Source: Acetatifactor sp. (GTDB lineage Bacteria > Bacillota > Clostridia > Lachnospirales > Lachnospiraceae). Taken from it: a DNA stretch of 64,000 nucleotides. The notes beneath the pieces were generated by a model that was not told the origin of the DNA, ran no database searches, and saw nothing but the letters and a program-made list of their open reading frames with translations. The translations under genes were made by a program, and so were the position numbers. The DNA lies in the NCBI GenBank assembly GCA_024693365.1, contig JAILLF010000010.1, positions 186,001 through 250,000 of the forward strand, given 5' to 3'. Below are positions 8,603-17,395 of this stretch, piece by piece; the first letter of the stretch is position 1; each line of letters begins with the position of its first letter.

Positions 8603-11600
8603 TCAATTCACGTTGATTCTTACGTAGCCTTCATCTTTTTCGATAATCTGTCTGCCTTCCGTTGCACCAATCTGTTTCCCGGTGACTGCGTCACAAATCT
8701 TGACCCAGTCTATGATCCAATCATCCTTTCCTTTCTTTTTTAATTCAAAATACTTAATGTTTTCCAGTGGTACGGCTCCCGGTAATTTGTGATGGTACGT
8801 TTCGGTTACGTTCTGCTCAAAGTCATCATGAAACTCCGTATCGAGCGTTACCGTTTCGTCAACTTCTTTACCGTCGGCATTTATATAATGGATGGATAAA
8901 GTAACGTCGTCGTTCGTGCCAGACGTAAATTCGTCCGAGGTATGGATCGTGATTGTGAGTTCTTTTATCATCACTTTGTCTGACTGAATCGGTGCATGAT
9001 AAGATGCTTCCGGCTTTGCCCATTTCACGTCCTTTTTGATGGATACGGGTGTCTGGTCGACGTATCTTTCCTCCGTGATCCCGCCAAGGTAATCTCCGCT
9101 TTCCATCGAAAAGACCTTAACGTATGACATCTTCCAATCTCCTCCGCCCTCCTTATAGAGGATAAAGTGATCGATCTCATCGATTGATAACGGCACGTTA
9201 AGCTTGATTACGTAGGAATCCAAATCTCCTGCTTCAAAATCATTATATCCGCTTTTATCCAGCTCCACGTCCTGAACGTTGAATTCTGAATCCACAATCA
9301 CAAAATGAACGGCTCCGTCCGTCCCGTCATCACAAGTCTTGATCTCTGTGCGGATCTGATTTATCTTTGCTTTGTGTGCGACGTCTCCATAATCATCCTT
9401 CACTCCGGTAACGTTTACCGTAAGCACGGCTTGGTTTTGTGACATTGAAACGCTTGCAAGCAAAAGATTTGTCACATTGTCATAAATGGCACAATCGACC
9501 GTCTTTTCAAGATCTCTAAGCTCTGCTCCCTTGGAATCGTCATTTCCGTTTAGTGTCACTTCAAAGCGGCGAATGTCTTCGAGGTGAATGGTTCTCTTTG
9601 CAGGAAAAGGAATCCGGATCTCTCCTTCTTCGAGGAAACAACGCTCCGTAAGACCAACCCGGAATTGCATGATTTCGTAATCTTCACCAAATACTGCCAA
9701 ACGAACGGAGGAGATGCCTTTTGCATATGTTTTCTCCTTCGTTTTCAACGTGATGATGAATCCGCCAATCCCGATTGCCGTTTTTACGTTTCCGTAATAA
9801 TGAAAATCAGGATCATAGTTTCGCAGCAGTCTATTTAACTGCTCTGGATCCATAAGGCAAAGATATCCCATCCTGCATGCATTTTGAAAAGGGGAAAACT
9901 CAATTTCCTTAAGCTGATCGGCTGCACCAAGATTTTTCCATTCCTCCCGAAGCTTTTCCGATAAGCCTGTACGATTCTCGTCAATCGGCTTTAAAACGTT
10001 TTTGCCAAAGAAGGCGAGAAAGGGATTTCCATAAGTTTCAAACATGATCTCTTCATCGGATAACGTTTGCCTATTCTTATTTTCCACGTGACCAAAAAGG
10101 AAATCATTTTCCAACAATGGTTTAACGTTCTTAAATCGTTCCTTGACGGCGCCTATTGCCTTATCAAAATCTGTCAGTTCACTTTTTGATTTCCCGGAAA
10201 TAAAGGATGACGGATCGAGAATTGCCGGATATAGCTTGCGCTTTAAATCATCCTTTACGTTTTCCTTGATATCGCTTGCAATTTTTGACAGGATCGGAAT
10301 GTCACAATCCAGTATTCCGAAAAAAGTGTCAATCCCTTCCATGGTATTGAGCAAGCTACGCCGTTTCTCTTCCTCTTCGGCGTAATACGCAGCCACGTGA
10401 AATAATAATTCTTTTCCGTAAAGGTCAAATGCCTTAAAGGTACCTATCTGCAAAGCATATTCTGCAATGTTCTTCCAGATCTTCAGCCACGTATTGATTT
10501 TTTTGTTACATTCATCCAGATTCTGATCGGAGGTTCCCTCGCCTTCATAAAGCTTGGAATAATATCTGACGTAGTTTTCAAGAAATCCTACGTCTTTGAT
10601 CTTAGCAGGCTTGATTTCGTATCCCAAAAAGGAAAAAGTTTTCGCTTCCTCAGGCTCTTCTTTTTGTGGTTCTTGTTTTTCAAGCATTTGGAACGCATCT
10701 TCGGAAGCAAAGCATCTTCTCACAAAATCTATTGGGACGTCCAGCGTTCGCTCTTCAATGCGTTGCATCTTTTCAATCTGCTCATCTATGTAATCATCCA
10801 TGTATTTTTCAACAAGGACGTGGCGGATAATGATCCGCGCCTGCTCTATTCCTTTTTGGCGCTTTCCCAGCAAGTATTTTCCGTGAAGCTCTTTTATGTC
10901 CTCCCATAATTCGGGAAATTCCTTTTTCATCCATTTCCTTTTTTCTTCGTCCGGAAAAGACTTCTCCACGGCTTCCAATAAACCGCTGAAACCGTGTTCC
11001 AAACGCTTCCTTTTCGCGTCAAACGTCAGAACCTCTTCCAGGCTGTTACCAAGCTCTGGCATATATAATTTCAGCCTTTCAATTTCCTGAAAGCTTGAAA
11101 AGGATTCCAGAATTTGCATCAAATTTGGGAGGTTTTCGTCTAACTGGTCAGGCGTAAGCGGATTGGTATGGAGCCTTTCTAAAAACATCCATGTTTCGGC
11201 TGAAGCAATCTCAGAATCCTTTTGAACGGTTTCCTTCGAAAACAGTTTCCCGAGGATTTCCATCAATTCCTGGTATCTTTTTGCAAGTATCTTTTTCTCC
11301 TCTTCGATGGAAAACAGCTTTTCAATGGCATCCCAGAATTCGGGGAACTTTTTTTGAAGCTTATGCTTGGATTCATCTGACGGAAAACGATTTTTTAGTT
11401 TTTGCACAAGCTCCGGAAATTCCACAGCGACTGCATCCCAGTCAACGTCAAAGGAAAAAAGGTTTTGAATGACTTCGCCATAGCTTGGAAACCATCCGCG
11501 CGCATACCCGTTGATATAATCATGCGTAAACATGTCACCGCAATAATGCATCACGTATCCTGCATAAAAGGAAACCGCTTTTTGACGTTCCTCCGTGTTT

Positions 11601-11878
11601 TCAGGAAGACGCTTTAATTCTTCCATCATTCGATCGATCCAAATTCCGGATCTTGTCGAATGAATGGTCATTTGACCGAAGATCAGATCAGGAAAGAAAT
11701 CAGGGCCGACGCTACCTGCCCTGAAAAAGGATGGATATCTCAAAATACAATTCCTTACGTAGGGCGATACTTCATATTGTTCACGTCCGTCAACGCCTGG
11801 AAACGTAACCTGACACTCCGTACTTTTCAGACATGCGATCATAACGTTAGCCATGTATACGTGGCCTTTGCTCTTCAT
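8603..11878 (-). CDS. Zinc-dependent phospholipase C-fold protein with helical repeats and C-terminal PLAT-like domains
   Basis: 1091 residues. Residues 1-135 match the zinc-dependent phospholipase C fold: GHVYMANVM (His6), GSVGPDFFPD (Asp60) and MHYCGDMFTHDYING (His111, Asp115, His119), so the metal ligands look intact. Residues ~150-335 are about seven degenerate 24-residue units of the type FPEL-x3-I-x2-LFS. A long helical middle follows. The C-terminal third (from ~690) holds three PLAT/LH2-like units; the last two share SGT/DGTD, DDFE/NDFE and DDW/GDW positions. PLC plus PLAT recalls clostridial alpha-toxin, but there is no signal peptide, so it should be cytoplasmic. The start has GGAGG and overlaps the upstream stop by 4 bp. 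Enzymatic activity is inferred, not shown. Confidence 0.75.
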   Translation of the reverse strand: MKSKGHVYMANVMIACLKSTECQVTFPGVDGREQYEVSPYVRNCILRYPSFFRAGSVGPDFFPDLIFGQMTIHSTRSGIWIDRMMEELKRLPENTEERQKAVSFYAGYVMHYCGDMFTHDYINGYARGWFPSYGEVIQNLFSFDVDWDAVAVEFPELVQKLKNRFPSDESKHKLQKKFPEFWDAIEKLFSIEEEKKILAKRYQELMEILGKLFSKETVQKDSEIASAETWMFLERLHTNPLTPDQLDENLPNLMQILESFSSFQEIERLKLYMPELGNSLEEVLTFDAKRKRLEHGFSGLLEAVEKSFPDEEKRKWMKKEFPELWEDIKELHGKYLLGKRQKGIEQARIIIRHVLVEKYMDDYIDEQIEKMQRIEERTLDVPIDFVRRCFASEDAFQMLEKQEPQKEEPEEAKTFSFLGYEIKPAKIKDVGFLENYVRYYSKLYEGEGTSDQNLDECNKKINTWLKIWKNIAEYALQIGTFKAFDLYGKELLFHVAAYYAEEEEKRRSLLNTMEGIDTFFGILDCDIPILSKIASDIKENVKDDLKRKLYPAILDPSSFISGKSKSELTDFDKAIGAVKERFKNVKPLLENDFLFGHVENKNRQTLSDEEIMFETYGNPFLAFFGKNVLKPIDENRTGLSEKLREEWKNLGAADQLKEIEFSPFQNACRMGYLCLMDPEQLNRLLRNYDPDFHYYGNVKTAIGIGGFIITLKTKEKTYAKGISSVRLAVFGEDYEIMQFRVGLTERCFLEEGEIRIPFPAKRTIHLEDIRRFEVTLNGNDDSKGAELRDLEKTVDCAIYDNVTNLLLASVSMSQNQAVLTVNVTGVKDDYGDVAHKAKINQIRTEIKTCDDGTDGAVHFVIVDSEFNVQDVELDKSGYNDFEAGDLDSYVIKLNVPLSIDEIDHFILYKEGGGDWKMSYVKVFSMESGDYLGGITEERYVDQTPVSIKKDVKWAKPEASYHAPIQSDKVMIKELTITIHTSDEFTSGTNDDVTLSIHYINADGKEVDETVTLDTEFHDDFEQNVTETYHHKLPGAVPLENIKYFELKKKGKDDWIIDWVKICDAVTGKQIGATEGRQIIEKDEGYVRINVN

Positions 11879-12480
11879 GCGTCCTCCTTTACCGTATCTT
11901 CCTCCTCGGATGATTTTGGAAGATTGATAAAATATTTCTTTGTAAATTGATCCCGGATGGTCTCATTTTTCCATAATTCAAACTGTCTTTCTTCGAACGT
12001 ATCTTTGTCATCCGGGACAGATAGGGACACGGACCATTTGAGTTCCCATTGCTTTTCATTTGTGGGGTTTTCCTTCGGATCGGTTCCGGCTCCGTCAAGA
12101 CTGTACAGAAAGCTTAAGCTCCTTGGATCCAGGGGGATTTGTTCGAGAGTCTCTTCAGAGTTGGAATTTTTCAGAAGATTTTTTAGAGCCTCGTATTGTA
12201 TTTTACATTCTTTCATACTCTTCTTTGCTGCGCCGTGTCCCCAGATCTCATTCTTGTCAGATACGTACCGATTTTGAAAATGATCTTCCTGCTCTGTTGG
12301 CAGGGTATTTTTGTCAAAGCTGCCTTTTTCGAGCAATTCCTTAAAGCCGGTGAATCCGTCACGGCATTCTTTCTCCGTATTCCATTCTCCGGATTGAAAA
12401 AGCAGCACTCCTTTTTCGTCGCTGATTACGAAAAAAAAGCGTTTATCAGAGGAATTGTATTGTATCTCTGTTTTATACAT
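11875..12480 (-). CDS. Uncharacterised protein with DUF1508-like N-terminus
   Basis: 201 residues; not confidently recognised. Residues ~1-55 (RFFFVISDEKGVLLFQSGEW and a following cysteine-containing helix) resemble the beta-hairpin/helix unit of DUF1508 (YegP-like). The rest is hydrophilic and ends in an acidic tail. The start was set at the ATG preceded by GGAGGCTCGC. Its stop overlaps the next start by 4 bp, so it is coupled to the phospholipase-like protein and could be its partner or regulator (inference). No membrane segment or signal peptide. Confidence 0.7.
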   Translation of the reverse strand: MYKTEIQYNSSDKRFFFVISDEKGVLLFQSGEWNTEKECRDGFTGFKELLEKGSFDKNTLPTEQEDHFQNRYVSDKNEIWGHGAAKKSMKECKIQYEALKNLLKNSNSEETLEQIPLDPRSLSFLYSLDGAGTDPKENPTNEKQWELKWSVSLSVPDDKDTFEERQFELWKNETIRDQFTKKYFINLPKSSEEEDTVKEDA

Positions 12481-12505
12481 GCGAGCCTCCATAATTAGAA
12501 ATCTT

Positions 12506-13879
12506 CTATTTCTTTAATGGAACGTAGAAGGGCAATACTTTTTGATCTCCATTGCTTAATTTATTGAAAAAGCGTCTCACGCATTCATCTGCGTCATAAG
12601 GCTTTTCGCGGAAGGGGGAGCGATACGTAAATACGTCTTTCCAGCTAAGACTTTCTTCAATAAAATTAATGACTGCCGATCGATGCTTCTTGGCTGCCTG
12701 CATGAAGTTTATAACGCCATAGATCCCGGTCCTCATGAGATCATAATCGATCAGATCTTCATGATACGTGTTTTTGATTAGGTCTTTCCATTTCTGTATG
12801 CTTTTTTTCAAAGATGGAAAGACAAATTCGTTATAATCGTCCTCTGGGTAATTTGTAGGGTGGTTTCTGACAAATTTAAGATCTTTAAACAATTTTTGGA
12901 CCTCGTCCAGTTCTGCCTTGGCGCTATCGTAGGCTTCAAGAATGTTAGCTTTTGCATTGGCATCTGCTTCCGGATCTGGATTACTTCTGATATAGCGCAT
13001 GGCAAGGAGCATCTGTGCGAATCCGCTTAGGAAATTTTTCTGATTATCTCTTTTTTTCATTCGGGGTGCGCCGTCCGCACATTTACACAGAAAATCATGA
13101 TATAAAACAAATCTGTCGTCCAGATAAGGAATATCAGGTGCAGATCCTGCAGGACCGTGTCCCGTTGCATCATAGGTATAATTCGATATACTGAATCTCA
13201 CAAGCTCTTCCGTACTAAGCATGTTAAGTATCACGGCATCTTTTGATCTTGAAACTTGATTGATCAATTTGTTTGGAGAGCCAACAAAGAATTCATGTGA
13301 CCACGTATCCGCAAGTACGTGCATCGCAATCCCGATGGCATAGAGCGCAAAGGAATTGTTGACGTCCTTCCATTCATGATACTGTTTCTTGGCATTCTGC
13401 AGCATGCTCCAGCAGGTTTCGCTGCAAGTCCTGCACATTAGGCCCCAGTCATGCATGTTTTGGCTGTAATGCGGATTTTGGGGAGATAAAAAGGAGTCGT
13501 CAGACCCATGATAGTATTCCAGTTTATTGTATTTGATTGCCTTTCTCCAATTGCCCGGAAGAAAATGAAATGGCATCCAGATGGAACGAACGGCCGTCAA
13601 CATGATCCTGCTCGATTCACTTGCATTTTCTTCCAATGCATTCAAGCTGGAAACATGATAGAGATCATCCGTGGTATTAAGAATTGTCAATAAGAAACTG
13701 CTGTCAAATTCCCTTAGTACGTTTGCTTCAGAAGCAATGTCAATGAGTTTCTTCGAGTTATCAAAATGACATTCATCCACGGTTTCCGCCGCCCATGCGA
13801 TCTGAAGCGCTTCCTGGGCAGGAAATCCAGCCATTCTGGCCACGTAATACGTTCCGTAATAATGACAATCCTTATTCAT
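12506..13879 (-). CDS. DUF6765-type metalloprotein
   Basis: 457 residues. The N-terminus HYYGTYYVARMAGFPAQEAL, then the AWAAETVDECHFD segment, and the central IGIAMHVLADTWSHEFFVGS (HxxxDxxxH) match the DUF6765 family. That family looks related to zinc-dependent phospholipase C/P1 nuclease folds through the same helical His/Asp arrangement. Function is unknown. No signal peptide is visible. The start codon directly abuts the upstream stop (TAA-ATG) with GAGGAG in range. Two metal-site helical proteins, this one and the PLC-like protein, in one operon suggest paired hydrolases or an enzyme and a decoy. Confidence 0.8.
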   Translation of the reverse strand: MNKDCHYYGTYYVARMAGFPAQEALQIAWAAETVDECHFDNSKKLIDIASEANVLREFDSSFLLTILNTTDDLYHVSSLNALEENASESSRIMLTAVRSIWMPFHFLPGNWRKAIKYNKLEYYHGSDDSFLSPQNPHYSQNMHDWGLMCRTCSETCWSMLQNAKKQYHEWKDVNNSFALYAIGIAMHVLADTWSHEFFVGSPNKLINQVSRSKDAVILNMLSTEELVRFSISNYTYDATGHGPAGSAPDIPYLDDRFVLYHDFLCKCADGAPRMKKRDNQKNFLSGFAQMLLAMRYIRSNPDPEADANAKANILEAYDSAKAELDEVQKLFKDLKFVRNHPTNYPEDDYNEFVFPSLKKSIQKWKDLIKNTYHEDLIDYDLMRTGIYGVINFMQAAKKHRSAVINFIEESLSWKDVFTYRSPFREKPYDADECVRRFFNKLSNGDQKVLPFYVPLKK

Positions 13880-14494
13880 TTATGCTCCTCTTTCTTCCAA
13901 TTTTTCAATTTCCGCAAGATCAAGCTCGGCGTATAGTTTTTGCCCAAGCTCCATAAAATGATCTGCCCTGCAGCGATAAGCCCTGATCAGGTCTTCCTTG
14001 TTATGATCCAATTTGAAGTGACTGATCGCCTTGTCGACAATGCTGCGAGCCTTTGCATTTTTTTGGCCTCTCCTGTAGTAACCGAACAGCAATAATTCCA
14101 TTTGTCCGCATGCAGTATGATTCTTATTGCGTTTTAGCTCTCGAAGCAGGATATGCTCGGCTTCTTCGGCATGATTTGTAAGAAACATGTTGTTGGCACG
14201 AAAGATCTCGACGTTGCCTCTGTCCTTTTCATCTTTTTGAATGGATTTCAGGGTTGCAGCCTGCTCGATCATGGAAAGTGCTTTCGTAAAGTCGCCTTTC
14301 ATCATGCTTACGTTTGCCATGTTCAGCAGGGTATGTCCGCTCAGCTTTTCAAGTCCTAGATCCTGCTGTGCCTTGAGGATCTCATGATAGATCATCAGTG
14401 CCTCATCATGGTTTTTTTGTAAAAGCGCGCGTGCAGCTCTTTGATCCAATTCCTTTAGAATGTCTGCGATTTTCTTTGCATCTTCTCTACTCAT
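13880..14494 (-). CDS. TPR-repeat protein
   Basis: 204 residues, almost entirely alpha-helical. It contains TPR-like pairs: HDEALMIYHEILKAQQDLG, LLNMANVSMMKGDFTKALSM, HAEEAEHILLREL and a C-terminal AYRCRADHFMELGQKLYAEL. Such proteins scaffold protein-protein contacts. The start overlaps the stop of the preceding TPR-like gene by 4 bp and its stop abuts the DUF6765 start, so the three are translationally linked. Binding partners are not evident from sequence; the operon neighbours are the obvious candidates. Confidence 0.75.
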   Translation of the reverse strand: MSREDAKKIADILKELDQRAARALLQKNHDEALMIYHEILKAQQDLGLEKLSGHTLLNMANVSMMKGDFTKALSMIEQAATLKSIQKDEKDRGNVEIFRANNMFLTNHAEEAEHILLRELKRNKNHTACGQMELLLFGYYRRGQKNAKARSIVDKAISHFKLDHNKEDLIRAYRCRADHFMELGQKLYAELDLAEIEKLEERGA

Positions 14495-15144
14495 GCGTTT
14501 ACGGCCTCCATCTCCCGTATTTCATTTGATATAATTGCAGCCCTCTTTGGATTCAGGAAGGGAGAAACCGTTCGAAATAGAAGAAGCGCGCCATCCGTAT
14601 TTCCGTTGTTCTTTTGGCGGATGCCCTGACGGATCAGTTCCTGAGACAGCTTTTTCAAAATCCCGGATAAGTAAGTTTTGTCTTCCTGCGTTTTGAACTG
14701 TTTTCTTGCACCGTACGTATTCTTGATTGCAATGCAATAATCCTCCGGCATCAGATAGTCCTGCAATCCTTCAAAATCAATCTGCTCATGAAAATCTTCA
14801 GTCGTGACAAGCAAAATTTCAAAGATCTTAAAGGCCATGGAATGCAGATTTTGCGTAGCCTGATCGATCCGTTCCTTTGCCTTTGCAATCCTGACTGCTT
14901 CAGTTGCATAATATATTGCCTTGTCATATTTTTTACGGAAAAAGGCAACCTTAGAAAAATTCTCATATTGCTCTGATTCCAGATCAAAACAATTGTAGTA
15001 ATCCAGGACGGCAATGGTATCGCGAAATATTTTTTCCCCGTCTTCAAAGGTTTTCTTTTCATCGACTGCCTGTGCGATTGCAAGATTAAAGCGTTCCGTA
15101 AGCTGTTTTACGATTTCTCCGATTCTCTGTTCAAAGTCCGTCAT
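14491..15144 (-). CDS. TPR-like helical protein
   Basis: 217 residues, helical, with weaker TPR character: FSKVAFFRKKYDKAIYYATE resembles one TPR helix pair and KNNGNTDGALLLFRTVSPFL another. No enzymatic motif, membrane segment or signal peptide is visible. It is coupled by a 4-bp overlap to the clearer TPR gene downstream. It may be a diverged duplicate of that neighbour, or form a solenoid with it. The start is an ATG 12 bp behind AAAGGAGG. Confidence 0.7.
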   Translation of the reverse strand: MTDFEQRIGEIVKQLTERFNLAIAQAVDEKKTFEDGEKIFRDTIAVLDYYNCFDLESEQYENFSKVAFFRKKYDKAIYYATEAVRIAKAKERIDQATQNLHSMAFKIFEILLVTTEDFHEQIDFEGLQDYLMPEDYCIAIKNTYGARKQFKTQEDKTYLSGILKKLSQELIRQGIRQKNNGNTDGALLLFRTVSPFLNPKRAAIISNEIREMEAVNA

Positions 15145-15168
15145 GACTAACGTGTGCCTCCTTTTACT

Positions 15169-15975
15169 TTATAGCCCCATGGGGTCTTTTTTCTTTTTAT
15201 TGTCATCTCTCACCGTCAGTCCAAATGCATCATCGGACTGATTGGAAAATCTATGAAAAACGCAGGAGTTCTCAGGCATATTTCGAAACTCCATCATGCC
15301 CTGAAACGGGGATTCCCGTTTGATCTGCGCCGGATACGCTTGCACCTTGCGAACTATATTTTGTTCGAAAAGCTGGAAATGGGATTGCTGCTGAAAGCAT
15401 AAGCCTTGATCAAGCTTTTTCGTCTTTTGGATGGTGTCCGGTTTATGGTCTTTGGGTCTGTCGTCGGGTTTGGGCTTTGCGTATAATTTCGCTTTTGTCT
15501 TATCTCGTTTTACGTCATTTAATATATTTATTTTCTTTTCAGGTTTGATTTCCTGCACCTGTGTCTGCGGCCATGCGAGGGTGCTTCGCTTTGGGGGAAG
15601 AGACGGTTTTTGCATGGGTTGACGACGTGCAATGCTTTTGGGACTTCTTTTTTTTACCTGATTTTTGGGGACGTTCTCTTTTGCAGCCCCTATCTGCATT
15701 GGCTTACCGGCTGGTTTGGGGGAGGGCGTAAGCTCCATTTCAAAAAAGGATTCTTCCGGGGCCTGGATGCTAAGTCCTTCTCCGGCCTTTTCGCTTGCAG
15801 GAGAACCTTCATCCTTTGGTTTCTCTTCGGATTCACTTGGTTTTGTTTCCGGTTCTTCTTCTGCGTCTTCCGTATCGATCAGGGTTTCAAGCCATTCGTC
15901 ATCCGACGCGTCATCAAATTCTTCTGAAAATAGTTGATCTAATTCACTGTATTCAATATCTGACTTGTCTTTCAT
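15169..15975 (-). CDS. Low-complexity acidic/proline-lysine-rich protein
   Basis: 268 residues; no recognised family. Residues 1-75 are strongly acidic (DQLFSEEFDDASDDEW, SESEEKPKDEG). Residues ~80-190 are rich in Pro, Lys and Gln and predicted disordered. A short possibly folded tail follows (FQGMMEFRNMPENSCVFHRF). The charge switch from acidic to basic suggests a flexible linker or scaffold that could tether operon products. An untranslated hairpin (16004-16043) separates it from the upstream paralogue gene. Its reality is supported by gap-free operon spacing and codon use like its neighbours, but function is unknown. Confidence 0.65.
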   Translation of the reverse strand: MKDKSDIEYSELDQLFSEEFDDASDDEWLETLIDTEDAEEEPETKPSESEEKPKDEGSPASEKAGEGLSIQAPEESFFEMELTPSPKPAGKPMQIGAAKENVPKNQVKKRSPKSIARRQPMQKPSLPPKRSTLAWPQTQVQEIKPEKKINILNDVKRDKTKAKLYAKPKPDDRPKDHKPDTIQKTKKLDQGLCFQQQSHFQLFEQNIVRKVQAYPAQIKRESPFQGMMEFRNMPENSCVFHRFSNQSDDAFGLTVRDDNKKKKDPMGL

Positions 15976-16003
15976 TACTCAGCTTTTACCTCGGAGCTTT
16001 GTT

Positions 16004-16043
16004 ATCCAAAGAGCATTTATATATCATAAAATGCTCTTTGGAT
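16004..16043. other. Perfect 15-bp stem-loop inside the operon
   Basis: Arms 16004-16018 and 16029-16043 (ATCCAAAGAGCATTT and its complement) with a 10-nt loop. It lies 8 bp after the stop of the 225-residue gene. The T-run follows it on the plus strand, so it would terminate antisense transcription. On the operon strand it looks like an RNA-stability or processing hairpin. Confidence 0.7.
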
Positions 16044-16051
16044 TTTTGTTT

Positions 16052-16729
16052 TTACACTTCTACAGGATCTTCGTCCTCGTTTTCAGGCTTCTGGTTCTGG
16101 TGAGCGTTTTCATACTTTTCACTCTCATCCGCTATTTCCTGCTCAATGTCTCTCATCTTCATGTCGAATACCTTCTCCATCGCGCGGGATCTAAGCTCGA
16201 TCATTTGTGAGATCAAAGAGTTGGGAGGAACCGGAACCAAACGGGTTCTAAGCAGACTGGAGCCTTCCGTATTGTAATTGTACTTATTGGAATAGCCTGC
16301 ATCCACGGTTGTCGCCGTAGTCACGGTCCGCTTATAATCATAATCGGAATTTTTACCTTCCCAATTATACTGATAAGTGCTGTCCGTTCCGCTTTGGGAT
16401 TGTCTGTTATAACTGTTGGAATATTCATAGGACATCGTGATCGCAATCTTTACTTCGATGATGGTCTCTGCAAACTGATAGAAAGTTGGCTGAAATCCTG
16501 CGCCGATCATGGAGGTCATAATCGGTGCGTCACCCACTACCAAACCACCATCCGTTTCGTTATAATGCACTGAGACAAATGGCAACGATACGGTTTGATC
16601 GCGTCCCATTTCTTCCAAAATGTGAATGGAATTCTCATCCAATGAACGCTGCGCGTCAGCGATTGCCCTTCCCAGACTGCTGATCATTTGGCCGAAAGGG
16701 ACATTCAATAATTGATGACCAATACTCAT
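16052..16729 (-). CDS. Uncharacterised paralogue of the LNVPFG/GFQPTFYQF group (A)
   Basis: 225 residues; no recognised family. It shares with the adjacent 191-residue protein the N-terminal HQLLNVPFG motif, a helix GRAIADAQRSLDENSI, the core IGAGFQPTFYQFAETIIEVK, and the late motif SSLLRTRLVPVPP followed by a helix. Between the last two motifs lies a Tyr/Ser/Thr/Asn-rich stretch (residues ~105-160) that differs from its paralogue. The tail is acidic. There is no signal peptide. The repeated layout (helix, beta core, variable insert, PVPP helix) suggests subunits of one assembly. DUF2589 has a loosely similar layout and should be compared by HMM. Good ribosome site AAGGAG. Confidence 0.7.
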   Translation of the reverse strand: MSIGHQLLNVPFGQMISSLGRAIADAQRSLDENSIHILEEMGRDQTVSLPFVSVHYNETDGGLVVGDAPIMTSMIGAGFQPTFYQFAETIIEVKIAITMSYEYSNSYNRQSQSGTDSTYQYNWEGKNSDYDYKRTVTTATTVDAGYSNKYNYNTEGSSLLRTRLVPVPPNSLISQMIELRSRAMEKVFDMKMRDIEQEIADESEKYENAHQNQKPENEDEDPVEV

Positions 16730-16761
16730 GCTGTTTTCTCCTTCTTACTTTTTCTGCATTT

Positions 16762-17337
16762 TTACTGAGACTCGCCGTTTGATGAATTGTTTCCGGAATT
16801 GTTTCCGGTTTTTTCAACTTCACCGGATGCTTGAACGGCTTTTTCGATTTCCTTGAATCTCTGTTCGAAATTCTTTTGTTCCATCTGTGCCTTCAGGTCT
16901 AACAAGGTCTGCATGAAAGTACTCGGCGGAACGGGAGTGATCTTTGTCCTGATCAGACTGGATCCTTCGCAAGTATAAGAATACTTTGCGGAAAATGATG
17001 CGCTTACGGAGGCACAGAAGCACTTGTAGCTTGCCGAAGCAGATACCTCTGCAGATTTGGTCATTGAAATGGAAATCTTGACTTCAATGATAGTATCCGT
17101 GAACTGATAGAAGGTAGGTTGGAAACCGGCTCCGATTAACGAAACCGTTTCCGATCCCTTTAGATCATCCCCGAAATTGGGAATCGTGATTGGGCATTGT
17201 TTTACGTCGCCCATCATTTGTGCAATCTTGCAGCTGGTCAGATCCATTTTGTACTGACCTTCCGCGATCGCATTTGCGAGCTGCATGACCATATCTCCAA
17301 AAGGTACGTTCAACAGCTCCTGTCCGATTGATGCCAT
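16762..17337 (-). CDS. Uncharacterised paralogue of the LNVPFG/GFQPTFYQF group (B)
   Basis: 191 residues. A paralogue of the downstream 225-residue protein: QELLNVPFGDMV, ANAIAEGQYKMD, LIGAGFQPTFYQFTDTIIEV and SSLIRTKITPVPP line up in order. The insert between core and PVPP motif is here a short Ser/Ala/Cys-rich beta-like stretch (SASASYKCFCASVSASFSAK). The C-terminus is Asn/Ser/Gly-rich. It has AAAGGAG in range of its ATG and sits 32 bp before its paralogue. The tandem duplication with divergent inserts suggests subunits with different specificities; this is inference only. Confidence 0.72.
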   Translation of the reverse strand: MASIGQELLNVPFGDMVMQLANAIAEGQYKMDLTSCKIAQMMGDVKQCPITIPNFGDDLKGSETVSLIGAGFQPTFYQFTDTIIEVKISISMTKSAEVSASASYKCFCASVSASFSAKYSYTCEGSSLIRTKITPVPPSTFMQTLLDLKAQMEQKNFEQRFKEIEKAVQASGEVEKTGNNSGNNSSNGESQ

Positions 17338-17395
17338 AATAGTTCTCCTTTCGCTTTTTTATTAATAAGGACGTAAAGTCTCCTTATCACTAAAA

